64,000 nt of DNA from Acidobacteriota bacterium (GCA_009691245.1 SHUM01000007.1:19035-83034); one strand, 5' to 3'; positions 8,118 to 17,966 are shown, counted from the first letter of the stretch. The notes: generated from the letters alone by a model not told the origin. Numbers and translations are program-made.

Positions 8118-11100
8118 TTAGGCCTGTTTAATCCTCGGCAAATAAGTGATTGCCGGTTTGGTGTTCAACTCCTCCAGCACTTTGTAGCCGTGCTGGATGG
8201 CCGATAGTTTCGAGACGGCGCTCTCTGGGTCCAGCAGATTGCCAAACGAGATCGCCTGCGCCGGACAGGACTGCGCACACGCCGGCGTGCCTTCGCCATC
8301 TTGCACCTTGCGGCCTTCGTCCTTCGCGTGATCCTTCGCGCCGCGAATGCGCTGCACGCAGAAGGTACACTTCTCCATGATCCCCTTGCTGCGCACTGAA
8401 ACATCGGGATTCAATTGCAGATTCAGCGGCTCTTCGAAACCGTAGTCAAACCAGTTGAACGTGCGCACCTTGTAAGGACAATTATTCGAGCAATAGCGCG
8501 TGCCCACGCAGCGATTGTAGGTCATCACGTTCAAGCCTTCGCTATTGTGCTGAGTGGCATAGACCGGGCAGACCGGTTCGCAGGGCGCGTTGTCGCACTG
8601 CTGGCACATCATCGGCGAAAAGCGAATATCCGGCTTGCCGGAAACGTCATGGATGTAGCGCTCGATGCGAATCCAGGCCATGTGCCGACCCTCGGCCACG
8701 CGCTGCTTGCCGACCACCGGCACGTTGTTCTCGGCGTAACAGGCCGCCACGCAAGCTCCGCACCCGGTGCAGGAGTTAAGATTGATGGCCATGCCCCAGC
8801 GATAATCCTTGTGCTCGTGCGGCGGATAGTTGTCGGGATACGAATGGCTCGCGAGATGGCGCCCCGCTTCGTGCCCCGTCTCAGGACCCGTCTCGGCGGG
8901 TGCCTGCGGGCTGCCGCCCATTAACGCGCTGATCGGGATCACTTGCGAGAAACCGCGCCCATGATCCGTCAACGATCCATCGGTGCGCACCAGCGGCGAC
9001 CGGCGACCCGACTTGGTCAGCGTAACCGTGGTGCCCGCGTAGGCCAACGCGCCGGACTTCGCATCGAATCGTGCTGAAAGCAGTCGTACGGGATTCGCGC
9101 CAACATCGTTGGCGTAGCGGCCAAAGTTGGTGTGGCCCAAGCCCAGCGGCATGGCCACTGTATCGCGGCGGATTCCCTCATAAATGTAAACCGGCGCTTC
9201 CAGTAATCCCGCCGGCGCTTGAATCACCACCACATCGCCCTCGACGACACCCAGCTTGCCCGCCGTCTCTGGATGCAACTCCGCCCAGCCGTCCCACACG
9301 ATGTTGGTAATGGGATCGGGAATCTCATGCAACCACGGACGATTCGCTCCGCGCCCGTCGTAGTAGCGCGACGAAGGGTATGCGTGTAAATAAAAATCAG
9401 TCGCCGCAGCCGGGGTTGGGGGCGGCGGGAATGCTCCGATGAGGGCGCTGATGGCCATCTCTGTTTTCACGGTGGGCCGCGATGCTGGCGAATTTTCGTC
9501 ACCCGCTCTTGCGGAGTTCGGCCAGAATCCCCCATCACGCAGGCTGTTGTTCCAGAAACTTTCAAAGTCTCCCTGCGCGTGCTGACTGTGCTCAGCACGC
9601 CAGCATTCCTTCAAGTAATTCTGGAATGTCTCCTGCGAAAACGCTGCGGAAGGCTTGTCTCCAGCCAGGCGCGCCAGCGCCAGCAAAACATCGGCGGACT
9701 GCCGCGTATCGAACACTGGATTCATCGACGGTTGCAGCAGGCTATGCACACCAGCCACGGGACGATAGTCGCCCCACTGCTCGAGCGGCGTGTGATCGGG
9801 AAGAATCAAGTGAGCGAGTTCCGTCGTCTCGTCGGGATAACTCGACAAGCTCACCACCAACGGAACTTTTCTGATCGCCTCGGCCAGGCCCAACTCGGCG
9901 GGCAGCGTGTGCAGCGGGTTGGTGGCATGGACGAAGAGCACATCCACTTCGCCGGCATTCATCGCCTGGATGAGCGTTTTCCATTCCTGCGCGTTGGCCG
10001 TCTGCGGCGGCTCGAAGGCATCATCAAAACGCACCGTCTGCCCGATCCGTCCCGCCACATAATTGAGCAACTGAACCGCCATCATCAGGCCCGTCGCTTG
10101 CTCACCGCTCACCGCAGCTCCTCCGCCCATGGCGAGTGAGGAACGGGCGGCGGCAAACTCCTGAGCCATCCTCTCGATGATCTCGCCGGAGACGCCCGTG
10201 GGCACGCTCACCACGGCGGCGGCAAAGGGTTGCAGCATCTCGCGGAGTCGCTTGGACTCGCTCTGCGGAAGCGCGGTCACTCCCCTGGTGAGAATCGCGT
10301 GCGACATGGCCAGCGCAATGTACATCTCCGTGCCCGGCCTTGCCGCCACCCATTCGTCGGCGTTGGCGGCGGTGAGCGAGAGGCGCGGCTCAACGTGAAC
10401 AATCTTGCCGGGAAGGCGTCCCGCTGCAGCCTCCGCTCCCTGTCCGCGCAGCATTGCGAAATCGCGCGTGAAGCCGACCGGCGCGAGCCAGGTCTCCAGA
10501 TAATCCGCGCCGAAGGAAATGACATAGTCCGCATCGCCGATGTGCAGCGAAGGAACCACCGGCTTGCCGAACAACGCGCGGTTGGCCTCCACCAGTGAGG
10601 CCAACGAGAACGGCTCATGCACCAGCGAGCGCGTCGATCCGAACGCCGCCAGCCACTCGCGCACCAGTTTTCCCATCGCTGGGCCACGCGCGCCGGAGAG
10701 AAATGCGACGCGATCCTTGCGGCCGGACGCGCTGCCAGACGCGACGCCAGACGCGTTGATCGCGCTTAGTTTTTCCAAGATTGTTTTGATGGCGTCGTCC
10801 CAACTGACGGGATCGACCGCGCCGTTCTTCGCGCGGCGCAGAGGGCCTTGGAAGCGGTCGGGATTATAGAGACCCTGCACGGACGCCTGTCCGCGCGAGC
10901 ACAGCCCGCCGCGGCTGAGCGGATGCGCGGAGTTGCCCTCCACCTTGGTCGCGCGACCCTCGCGCGTGCGCACGGTCATGCCACAGCCGGCCGGGCATTC
11001 CCGGCAAGTGGTGGAGTACCATGTGGCGATGCCAGGAATGGTCTCGTCCGACGGCATCACCAGCGAGACAAGCGTGCCCGCCTGGTCGCGGCTGCAGCCG

Positions 11101-11168
11101 ACGGTCCCGGCCATGCCTGCGAGGCCGGCAACCTTCAGGAAATTTCGGCGATCAAACGTTGCGGTCAT
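8118..11168 (-). CDS. actB: Alternative complex III Fe-S/molybdopterin-like subunit ActB
   Basis: This 1016-residue periplasmic protein carries a twin-arginine signal (DRRNFLKVAGLAG, residues 6-18). A molybdopterin-oxidoreductase-like domain (about 45-740) starts with the CxxCxxxC cluster motif CRECPAGCGM. A C-terminal ferredoxin-like domain (about 770-960) has four cysteine clusters: CTGCGACVAACY, CQQCDNAPCEPVCPV, CVGTRYCSNNCPY and CTFCVQR, followed by CAQSCPAQAI. This is the B1-B2 fusion usual in ACIII; in studied complexes the pterin cofactor itself is absent. It transfers electrons from ActC to the haems of ActA and ActE. It starts 33 bases downstream of actA. Confidence 0.93.
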   Translation of the reverse strand: MTATFDRRNFLKVAGLAGMAGTVGCSRDQAGTLVSLVMPSDETIPGIATWYSTTCRECPAGCGMTVRTREGRATKVEGNSAHPLSRGGLCSRGQASVQGLYNPDRFQGPLRRAKNGAVDPVSWDDAIKTILEKLSAINASGVASGSASGRKDRVAFLSGARGPAMGKLVREWLAAFGSTRSLVHEPFSLASLVEANRALFGKPVVPSLHIGDADYVISFGADYLETWLAPVGFTRDFAMLRGQGAEAAAGRLPGKIVHVEPRLSLTAANADEWVAARPGTEMYIALAMSHAILTRGVTALPQSESKRLREMLQPFAAAVVSVPTGVSGEIIERMAQEFAAARSSLAMGGGAAVSGEQATGLMMAVQLLNYVAGRIGQTVRFDDAFEPPQTANAQEWKTLIQAMNAGEVDVLFVHATNPLHTLPAELGLAEAIRKVPLVVSLSSYPDETTELAHLILPDHTPLEQWGDYRPVAGVHSLLQPSMNPVFDTRQSADVLLALARLAGDKPSAAFSQETFQNYLKECWRAEHSQHAQGDFESFWNNSLRDGGFWPNSARAGDENSPASRPTVKTEMAISALIGAFPPPPTPAAATDFYLHAYPSSRYYDGRGANRPWLHEIPDPITNIVWDGWAELHPETAGKLGVVEGDVVVIQAPAGLLEAPVYIYEGIRRDTVAMPLGLGHTNFGRYANDVGANPVRLLSARFDAKSGALAYAGTTVTLTKSGRRSPLVRTDGSLTDHGRGFSQVIPISALMGGSPQAPAETGPETGHEAGRHLASHSYPDNYPPHEHKDYRWGMAINLNSCTGCGACVAACYAENNVPVVGKQRVAEGRHMAWIRIERYIHDVSGKPDIRFSPMMCQQCDNAPCEPVCPVYATQHNSEGLNVMTYNRCVGTRYCSNNCPYKVRTFNWFDYGFEEPLNLQLNPDVSVRSKGIMEKCTFCVQRIRGAKDHAKDEGRKVQDGEGTPACAQSCPAQAISFGNLLDPESAVSKLSAIQHGYKVLEELNTKPAITYLPRIKQA

Positions 11169-11201
11169 CTATTGTCCCAGTCAAAACCAGCTCAAGCCAG
11201 A

Positions 11202-11750
11202 TCAGCGATGACACGTCGAGCAATCCAGCGGCGCGCCTCGCTGCTGATGGCAACTCACGCACCAGCCCATGGTCAGGCGCTCGATCTTTTCCACGCGTTC
11301 CATCTTCTCCACAGCCCCGTGGCAACCCTGGCAATTCAGCCCAACAGCCACATGCCGCTTATGAGAAAAATGAACGTAGTCATCCATCTGATTGATGCGC
11401 TTCCAGACGATGGGCTGCTTTTTCGCCCAGTACTCATCCACCTTCAGCATCTCTGGGGACTTCGTCTTCACCCAGCGATGGCAGCCAACGCAAGTGCCCA
11501 CGGCGGGAAGTCCCGCCATGGCGGACCGCCGCGCCCCGCTATGACAAAAAACACATTGGATGTTGAGATCACCGGCGTGCAGCCGATGGCTGAAGGCGAT
11601 GGGCTGCGAAGAAGAATCCGTCGCAGAAGCAGGCTGTTGCGATTGGCCGGATGAAGCCTGCAGGATGCAGGCCAGCACGACCACGAAAATATATACTCGC
11701 TGGCGGACACATCTCCAGCCACTGCCCCGAATTGTCAGCGAGTCCATCAT
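11202..11750 (-). CDS. actA: Alternative complex III pentahaem cytochrome c subunit ActA
   Basis: This protein of about 182 residues has an N-terminal hydrophobic export or anchor segment (VYIFVVVLACILQASSG) and five CxxCH haem sites: CVFCH, CVGCH, CQGCH, CVSCH and CSTCH. Extra His residues (FSHRLHAG, FSHKRHVAVG) can serve as distal ligands in the class III cytochrome style. It is the first gene of the operon. The frame opens with TTG at 11753, immediately followed by two ATGs (11750 and 11747). No clear ribosome site is seen, so the start is uncertain by a few codons. Confidence 0.9.
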   Translation of the reverse strand: MMDSLTIRGSGWRCVRQRVYIFVVVLACILQASSGQSQQPASATDSSSQPIAFSHRLHAGDLNIQCVFCHSGARRSAMAGLPAVGTCVGCHRWVKTKSPEMLKVDEYWAKKQPIVWKRINQMDDYVHFSHKRHVAVGLNCQGCHGAVEKMERVEKIERLTMGWCVSCHQQRGAPLDCSTCHR

Positions 11751-11952
11751 CAATTAATTCAATTGGCGAGCCGCGACCGGTCCGAGGGAAAGCAATTGGC
11801 CAGTGCAAGCGGCATCCGCGGACAGATACTCAAAAAATCGGAGGAAGGAATACCGACAGAACCCATCCATCCAACGCGCGCCAGCCTAAACGGATGTTCG
11901 TTCCATGTCCGAAAAAAAAAGACATTGCCCGGAGAAAGCACTCCGCCAAAGC

Positions 11953-12005
11953 CGACATTGGGCGCCCTGCCAGTACTGACTGGGCGCCCTCGGGAGTGAA
12001 TGTCG
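11953..12005. other. Imperfect hairpin downstream of the cytochrome c'-like gene
   Basis: Outer arms CGACATT and AATGTCG enclose two copies of the self-complementary word GGGCGCCC. No U-run follows on the minus strand, so it is a possible rho-dependent or processing structure rather than a classical terminator. It separates the gene at 12015-12425 from the act operon. Confidence 0.35.
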
Positions 12006-12014
12006 TTGAATCGA

Positions 12015-12425
12015 CTAGAATTTGATGCTGTAAGGACCGTCGCCGACCTTTTCACGGTGAGCGGTGTGGCAGGCCCCGCAATTGGCACCGGCAACTTTCA
12101 TCGCTTCGGCAGCTTCGTCCACTTTGCCCGCGCCGGCCAGCTCGGCAACCTTGGCGAAATCCGCCTGCGCTTTGGCAGCGATCGTCGCGCCTGCTGACTT
12201 GTTGGTCTCGAAGAAGGCCTTCACCTGGCCCATGATCCCGGCCAGCTTCGTGGCATCCGCGGCGGCCTCTGGACCCATCTTGGCTTCCATATTCTTGCGC
12301 AGGCTGCCATTGGCTGCCGACGTAGCCTTCATATAACCCACAAATGTGGGATCGGCCTGAGACCAACCAGCCACACCCAACAACATTACCGCAACACTCA
12401 GCAACAATACTTTCTTCATGAACAT
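12015..12425 (-). CDS. Cytochrome c'/c556-like monohaem protein
   Basis: This 136-residue secreted protein has a clear signal peptide (KKVLLLSVAVMLLGVAGWSQA). The mature part is mostly Ala/Lys-rich helices, with a single haem site CGACHTAHR very near the C-terminus. A C-terminal CxxCH after a helical bundle is the hallmark of cytochrome c' and c556. Such proteins bind small gases or act as soluble carriers. An AGGGAG ribosome site precedes ATGs at 12425 and 12419. It lies just upstream of the act operon on the same strand, which suggests a respiratory role, but the hairpin at 11953 may separate transcription. Confidence 0.75.
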   Translation of the reverse strand: MFMKKVLLLSVAVMLLGVAGWSQADPTFVGYMKATSAANGSLRKNMEAKMGPEAAADATKLAGIMGQVKAFFETNKSAGATIAAKAQADFAKVAELAGAGKVDEAAEAMKVAGANCGACHTAHREKVGDGPYSIKF

Positions 12426-12487
12426 AACTCCCTCTTATCAAAAGTATTTGAAATCCAGGAACCCTCAATAACTAAACTAAACTCCGC

Positions 12488-14089
12488 TTACTCCGCCGAA
12501 CGATCGCGGATGGGACCGTCATAGGGCTTCGCGCCCAACTTCAACAGCAGCTCGGCCGTGCCCTTATTTTCGCGTGTCGGCTGGCGGAAGCTGTAGTCAA
12601 ACGCGTCGCCTTTGAGCTGGCGATAAACCAGCCCGCCCGGATCGCCCATGGCAATGGTGATCGGTGTTTGCCCGTACTTGTCCTTCGATTCCAGATTGGC
12701 TCCGTTCTTCACCAGGAACTCAATCATATCGAGGTCGCCCAAGTAGACCGCTCCGTGCAGCGCCGTGCGGTTATTCTTGTCCACCGCGTTCACATCGCCG
12801 CCGAGCATCACGTTCAGCTTCATGGCTTCCAGAAACCTCTTCTTCTCGTCCTCCGTGCGCGGCTCACGCTCTCGACCGATGCCGGAGGCCACCATCAGAG
12901 GAGTGGTCCCCTGCCCGGTGGTGATCTTGGGATCGGCGCGGCGCTCCACCAGGAAACGCATGGTAGCTGCATCACCCGAGGCCGTGGCCAGCATGAAGGG
13001 GGTAACGCCGGAGAGATACAACTGCGGCAGATTGTTGCCCATGCTGCGGGCAAAGCGATGAACTTCGTAGGGCATGAAGTCATTGGTCATCTCCGCATTG
13101 GGGTCCGCATTGCGAGCAAGTAGGGCCTTCACCAGTTCGGGAGAGTTCGAGCGCACCCAGAACTTGTCGGTCATCGACTTGCCGCCGCCAAACAACTCCG
13201 CCAAGCCTTCCTGCAACGCCCAGTGCATCGGCGTCAGGCCGTAACCGTCGCGCGCATTGGGACTGGCGCCGCGATCGAGCAGGAACAGACTCATCTTCTC
13301 GTTGCCGTTCTGCGCGGCCACCACCAGCGGCGTGCCGTCGAACTCCGTGCCATCATCAATCTTTGCGCCCGCATCCAGCAGCGCCTTCGCCGCATCCACA
13401 TCGCCGGACTGCGCGGCGAACATCAGCGCCGTGAATCCGCCCTTCTCACCCGGGAAATAGGCCTTATCGCTGTAGGTGGTAGCCCTCATCGGATCGTAGA
13501 GGTCCAGCTTCTTCGTCCTCAGATGAACATTGGCTTTCGCAGCGACGAGCTCCTGCACGACGGCGGACTGCTTCTGTGCAGCGGCGCGCATCAGCGCGGT
13601 TTGCGCGCGATCGGTATCAGCTGCGTCGAGATTCGCTCCCGCTGTGATCAATATCTTTACAGCCTCAGTGGTTCCCGTCTTGGCGCAGTTCATCAGCGGA
13701 GTAACGCCGTTGGTCTCGGCCGCGTTGGGATTGGCCTTGGCCTTTACCAGCAGTTCCACCAGCGGGACATTTTTATTCGTGCAGGCCAGCGACAAGGGCG
13801 TAACACCATAGTCGTTCGCCGCGTTGGGATTGGCTCCCGCGCCGAGCAGCAACGAGGCCGTCTCTGTGTCATTGCGATAAGCGGACCACAGCAGCGCGGT
13901 TGCGCCATCGCCCGCAGGGCGATTCACCGCCGCAGTGTCGGCCTGAATCATGCGGCGCACCATGTCGCGGTCGCCACGGCGCACAGCATCGATCAACTGC
14001 ATGTCGAGCGCTGCCGCCGCATGAAGGCCGGACACCGTGAGTGCGCCTGCAAATACCCAACCACCGAGATTTCTCAGATTCATCCGCAT
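12488..14089 (-). CDS. Secreted ankyrin-repeat protein
   Basis: This 533-residue protein has a signal peptide (ending GLHAAAAL) and about ten ankyrin repeats, recognised by G.TPL..A and LL..GA.PNA patterns (for example GVTPLSLACTNKNVPLVELL and DKNNRTALHGAVYLGDLDMI). Repeats are irregular around residues 175-210 and 290-350, where loops are inserted. An AAGGAG ribosome site at 7 bases fixes the ATG at 14089. It follows the DUF1552 gene by 83 bases and belongs to a cassette that recurs in Acidobacteria and Planctomycetes. The cassette's biochemical role is not known; ankyrins probably mediate protein contacts in the periplasm. Confidence 0.85.
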   Translation of the reverse strand: MRMNLRNLGGWVFAGALTVSGLHAAAALDMQLIDAVRRGDRDMVRRMIQADTAAVNRPAGDGATALLWSAYRNDTETASLLLGAGANPNAANDYGVTPLSLACTNKNVPLVELLVKAKANPNAAETNGVTPLMNCAKTGTTEAVKILITAGANLDAADTDRAQTALMRAAAQKQSAVVQELVAAKANVHLRTKKLDLYDPMRATTYSDKAYFPGEKGGFTALMFAAQSGDVDAAKALLDAGAKIDDGTEFDGTPLVVAAQNGNEKMSLFLLDRGASPNARDGYGLTPMHWALQEGLAELFGGGKSMTDKFWVRSNSPELVKALLARNADPNAEMTNDFMPYEVHRFARSMGNNLPQLYLSGVTPFMLATASGDAATMRFLVERRADPKITTGQGTTPLMVASGIGREREPRTEDEKKRFLEAMKLNVMLGGDVNAVDKNNRTALHGAVYLGDLDMIEFLVKNGANLESKDKYGQTPITIAMGDPGGLVYRQLKGDAFDYSFRQPTRENKGTAELLLKLGAKPYDGPIRDRSAE

Positions 14090-14172
14090 TCCCAGTCTCC
14101 TTACGATTTTGCCGGAGCAAATGGTTGGGCGGGGGGCGAGCCAGATCGCTCCCGGCTCCCCGCCCGTGAGAT

Positions 14173-15519
14173 TTACATGGACAGCACGTCGAGCCTGCCA
14201 GTAGCGTCGCTGTACTTGCTGTCGAGATAGTCATCGACCGGGAGCTTGGCCAGATCGAGCATGGTCAGCAGCATATTGGACATGGGCAATGCGTTGTAGC
14301 GGATGTGCCGTCCGCCCTTCAATTGTCCGTTCGCTCCGCCCACCAGCAACATGGGAACGTCATGGTGCGTGTGCGCGTTGCCATCGCTCATGCCGCTGCC
14401 GTACATGATCAGCGAATGATCGAGCAGCGTGCCATCGCCGTCCTGCGAGGATTTCAGGCGATCGAGGAAATAAGCGAACTGCGCGGAGTGATGCGCGTCA
14501 ATCTTGCCGCAGGCTTCCACCGCCGCCTCCTGGCCCGAGTGGTGCGACAGCGAGTGGTGACCATCGCGGATACCCAGTTCGCGATACGCAACATCATTCT
14601 GCTCGCGGCCCCACATGAAGGTAACCACGCGAGTGAGATCGCCCTGGAACGCCAGCACTTGAAGATCGAACAGGAGCTTGGCGTGCTCGGTACGGGTGGC
14701 GGGAATGCCCACAGGCTGATCCATCGAGGGCAGCGCGCGCGACGATTGCTCCTCCGCCAACTGAATGCGGCGCTCGATGTCGCGCACCGCTTCCAGATAC
14801 TCGTTGAGCTTCGAGCGGTCGCTCGGACCCAGGTCCGTGGCCACGCGGCTGACATCCTCGGACAGAAAATCCAGGATGCTCCTGCTGCGCTGCGCCTGGC
14901 GTTTGCGCTCGGCCGGATCGGTCGAGCGGCTTTCGCCCATCAGACGCTGGAAGACGGCGCGCGGGTTGGCCTCCATGGGCAGCGGAGTGTTCGGCCCGCG
15001 CCAGGAGATGGTTTTGGTGTAGGCGTCGCTGTACGCGCCATCGGCCGCGCCGAGATCGTCGGCCTGATCGAGCGACATTTCGAGCGAGGCCAACTGCGTT
15101 ACTTTGCCGAACTCGCGCGCCGCCAGCTGATCCGCCGAAATGCCCACCGCGCCACCCGGCTTCGGGTGGATGCCGGTCAGATACGCCGCGCAGGGACGCG
15201 CGTGATTGCCGCCCGCTTCATTGCCGACCGGATCAGCGGCCTTAATATTCATGCCGCTCAGCACCAGCATGTTCTCGCGGAACTTGGCCAGCGGCGCCAG
15301 CGTCGGCGGCAACTCAAAATTGGCGCCGGTCGCTGTGGGGACCCAGTTCTTCATGATCCTGCCGTTGGGTCCATAGATGAACACCAACCGCAGGCCGCCG
15401 GTGTTGTCCGCGGCAGCAGCGAATGCCGGGGTCATGCTGCTCAACATGGGCAGCGCCAGCGCCGCGCCTGCTCCACGCAGGAATGTGCGACGGGGGATGG
15501 CCTTCTTGAATATCATCAT
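14173..15519 (-). CDS. DUF1552 domain protein, secreted
   Basis: This 448-residue protein has a twin-arginine export signal (PRRTFLRGAGAALALPML, near residues 9-26). The body matches DUF1552, a sulfatase/alkaline-phosphatase-fold relative (LVFIYGPNGRIMKNWVP, SHHSGQEAAVEACGKID, YGSGMSDGNAHTHHDVPMLL). The DG..H.HHD segment could hold metal ligands. Its start overlaps the stop of the DUF1592 gene (ATGA), so the two are translated together. DUF1552 and DUF1592 proteins are almost always encoded side by side, but their reaction is unknown. Confidence 0.85.
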   Translation of the reverse strand: MMIFKKAIPRRTFLRGAGAALALPMLSSMTPAFAAAADNTGGLRLVFIYGPNGRIMKNWVPTATGANFELPPTLAPLAKFRENMLVLSGMNIKAADPVGNEAGGNHARPCAAYLTGIHPKPGGAVGISADQLAAREFGKVTQLASLEMSLDQADDLGAADGAYSDAYTKTISWRGPNTPLPMEANPRAVFQRLMGESRSTDPAERKRQAQRSRSILDFLSEDVSRVATDLGPSDRSKLNEYLEAVRDIERRIQLAEEQSSRALPSMDQPVGIPATRTEHAKLLFDLQVLAFQGDLTRVVTFMWGREQNDVAYRELGIRDGHHSLSHHSGQEAAVEACGKIDAHHSAQFAYFLDRLKSSQDGDGTLLDHSLIMYGSGMSDGNAHTHHDVPMLLVGGANGQLKGGRHIRYNALPMSNMLLTMLDLAKLPVDDYLDSKYSDATGRLDVLSM

Positions 15520-17966
15520 GATGCGCGAGTCCTCCTCATCTGAAATGGCGTACTCTTCACAATACCGATAATGATCGACGACCAGCGGTAGTCCTTTGCA
15601 GCGGACTCCCGCACGACTTTGCGTAGGCTGGGAACATCATAGAATTCAACCTCACGCCCCAGCGCGTAGGTCATCAACTTCTCGGTCAGCGTATTGACGA
15701 ACTGCTCCGGCTTGCTGAGCAGAACTTTCCTGAGCCCATCGGCGCCGGCGATCCTGGTGCCGTCGGGCATGGCGGAGGCATTGTCAATCTTTGCGCCGCC
15801 ATCTTCCGTGCGCCACTGTCCGATGGCGTTGAAATTATCCAATGAAAATCCGATGGGGTCCATGCGTGCATGGCAGTTCGAGCAGACTGGATTGGCCTGA
15901 TGCTGGATGGTGCGCTCGCGCATGGTCAGGTTCTTGATCTTATCGCCCTTCTCCTCAAGCAGCGGAACGTTGGGAGGTGGAGGCGGCGGCGGTGTGCCCA
16001 GCATATTTTCCAGCACCCATTTGCCGCGCAGCACCGGCGAAGTTCGATTGGAGCGCGAGGTAACGGTCAGGATGCTGCCCTGCCCCAGCAGCCCGCGACG
16101 CGATTCATCGGCGACCGCAACGCGGCGGAAGCTGCTGCCGTAAACGCCGGTAATTCCGTAGTGTTTGGCGAGGCGCTCGTTGACGTAGGTGTAATCGGCG
16201 CGCAGCAAGTCCAATGCGGAGCGGTCTTCGCGCAACATGCTCGCGAAAAACAGACTGGTCTCGCGCTCGAACGCGACGCGCAGATTGTCATCGAAATCAG
16301 GGAAGACACCGGGGTCCGGCGAGACCATCTTCAGATTCCGCAGGTAGAGCCATTGGCCTGCGAAGTTATCCACCAGCGCAACGGCCTTGGGATCTGCCAT
16401 CATGCGCTTCACTTGCGCGTCCAGCACGGCAGCGTCGTTCAACTTGCTATTTTCGGCGGCAGCCAGCAATTCATCATCGGGAATGCTGGACCACAGGAAG
16501 AAGGAGAGGCGCGAAGCCAGCTCGATATCGCTCAACTTGTAAGGTGAATCGGGCGCGGCGCCCGCGGGATCACGCTCAATGCGGAACAGGAATTCCGGGC
16601 TGACCAGCATGCCTTGGATCGCCATGCGCACGCCACTTTCAAAGCCATTGGCAGCCCCGCCATCCGCTTTACCGGCCTGATAGAGTTTGGCCAGCGACTG
16701 CATTTCTTTGTCCGTTACCGGGCGACGATAGGCGCGGCGCGCCAGGCCGGAAAGAATCTTCTGCGCGCAGATGTCCTGCTCGGTCTCGGCGGTGGGATGG
16801 CAGGTGAAAATCTTCTGGCGGCTGGGTGTATTGCCCACGCCGCTCGCGTTAAATGGGCCGTCAATGGTGATGCTGGCGATGCCCGGGTCGCCGCCCTTCC
16901 AGTCGCCGATGTCGGGAGTCATGGGACGCGCGAAATTTTCGAGCAAGCCTTCCGGCTCGCCGGCCTTGGCGCGAAACGCCACGCCAACTGTACGCGTGCC
17001 GGCCTCGACCGCAAAGCGCGCGACCAACTCATCGTCGGCCAAAAATTCATAGGCCGTCTGATCAGGATCACCGCGATAGAACGTGCCGTTGCGATTGTGC
17101 TCCGGGCCGGTTAGGCCGAAGCGCTTGCCGCCGACGGAAAAATCAGCGACGCGCACGCCATTCAGCCGCACATCCAATTGATGCGCCGTCCCGGTGAGGC
17201 CGCGAATGATGCCGTCGTCGTTGCGCACGAGTTTCATCTTGACCACGTACTCGCCATCCAGTGGGAATACATGATGCACGGCGATGCCGCCGCGCGAGCC
17301 GAAAGGCAAGTCATCGCTCAACTGCTCGTCCTGATAAAGCTTGTCGGGAACATTGTAGGTCTCACCCACCGGAGCAATCGCCGGATCACCCACGGACATG
17401 GTGCTGATCTTCGACGCCGCCGACATGTACCGCTCCATGAGCACGGGCGAGACGTTCAGCAGTTGCGCAAGATTGTCGAAGCCGCGCCCCGAGTCATCGG
17501 CGGGCAGCAGCGCAGCGCCGTCCACTTCAATGGCCAGCAGATCGCGCACCGCGTTCGAGTACTCGGCACGATTCAGCCGATGCACCACGGTGCTCCCCGG
17601 ATTAGGTTTGGCGGCGGCGAGTTGATCAAGATTTTTTTCAAGATAGTCGGCGAGATCGTTATTCGCCTGTGCGTCGGGACGCGGCGCCTTGGCCGGCGGC
17701 ATGGCGCCGGTGCGCAGCTTCTTGACAACTTTCTCCCATACGTCGGGCGCTTCAGAAATGTTGTCTACGTTGGCTTGATCCAGCATCAGATCAGCAGTCT
17801 TCAATTTTTCATTGTGGCAGGTGACACAATATTTATTGAGCAGCGCGCGATTCGCCGAAACGGGTTCCGTGGTTTGCTGCGCCTGCGCGCCGCCGGCAAT
17901 GGATGCCGCGACCGCCATCACGCTCATTAAAATTACCAGGCGATTCCAAGATTTCAATTCAATCAT
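15516..17966 (-). CDS. Planctomycete-type cytochrome c, DUF1587/DUF1592/DUF1588/DUF1585 protein
   Basis: This large secreted haem protein has about 816 residues from the chosen start. After a signal peptide (ending GGAQAQ) comes a cytochrome-like site CVTCHNEKLKTADLMLD, then DUF1587 (VVHRLNRAEYSNAVRDLL), a carbohydrate-binding-like sandwich, DUF1595 and DUF1592 (SFFLWSSIPDDELLAAA), DUF1588 (VLRGKWVLENMLG) and DUF1585, with a second haem-like motif CSNCHARMDPIGFSLDNF. It is coupled by ATGA overlap to the DUF1552 gene. The ATG at 17966 precedes the signal peptide directly; an upstream GTG at 18026 would add 20 non-signal residues. It is probably a periplasmic oxidoreductase of unknown substrate. 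Confidence 0.85.
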   Translation of the reverse strand: MIELKSWNRLVILMSVMAVAASIAGGAQAQQTTEPVSANRALLNKYCVTCHNEKLKTADLMLDQANVDNISEAPDVWEKVVKKLRTGAMPPAKAPRPDAQANNDLADYLEKNLDQLAAAKPNPGSTVVHRLNRAEYSNAVRDLLAIEVDGAALLPADDSGRGFDNLAQLLNVSPVLMERYMSAASKISTMSVGDPAIAPVGETYNVPDKLYQDEQLSDDLPFGSRGGIAVHHVFPLDGEYVVKMKLVRNDDGIIRGLTGTAHQLDVRLNGVRVADFSVGGKRFGLTGPEHNRNGTFYRGDPDQTAYEFLADDELVARFAVEAGTRTVGVAFRAKAGEPEGLLENFARPMTPDIGDWKGGDPGIASITIDGPFNASGVGNTPSRQKIFTCHPTAETEQDICAQKILSGLARRAYRRPVTDKEMQSLAKLYQAGKADGGAANGFESGVRMAIQGMLVSPEFLFRIERDPAGAAPDSPYKLSDIELASRLSFFLWSSIPDDELLAAAENSKLNDAAVLDAQVKRMMADPKAVALVDNFAGQWLYLRNLKMVSPDPGVFPDFDDNLRVAFERETSLFFASMLREDRSALDLLRADYTYVNERLAKHYGITGVYGSSFRRVAVADESRRGLLGQGSILTVTSRSNRTSPVLRGKWVLENMLGTPPPPPPPNVPLLEEKGDKIKNLTMRERTIQHQANPVCSNCHARMDPIGFSLDNFNAIGQWRTEDGGAKIDNASAMPDGTRIAGADGLRKVLLSKPEQFVNTLTEKLMTYALGREVEFYDVPSLRKVVRESAAKDYRWSSIIIGIVKSTPFQMRRTRAS

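Noticed and set aside
8118..11168. Annotation as a molybdopterin formate dehydrogenase or nitrate reductase
   Set aside because: The fusion to a four-cluster ferredoxin domain and the flanking actA, C, D, E and F genes define ActB of alternative complex III.
14305..15543. 412-residue plus-strand frame opposite DUF1552
   Set aside because: Antisense shadow; no motifs, and the minus-strand gene is well supported.
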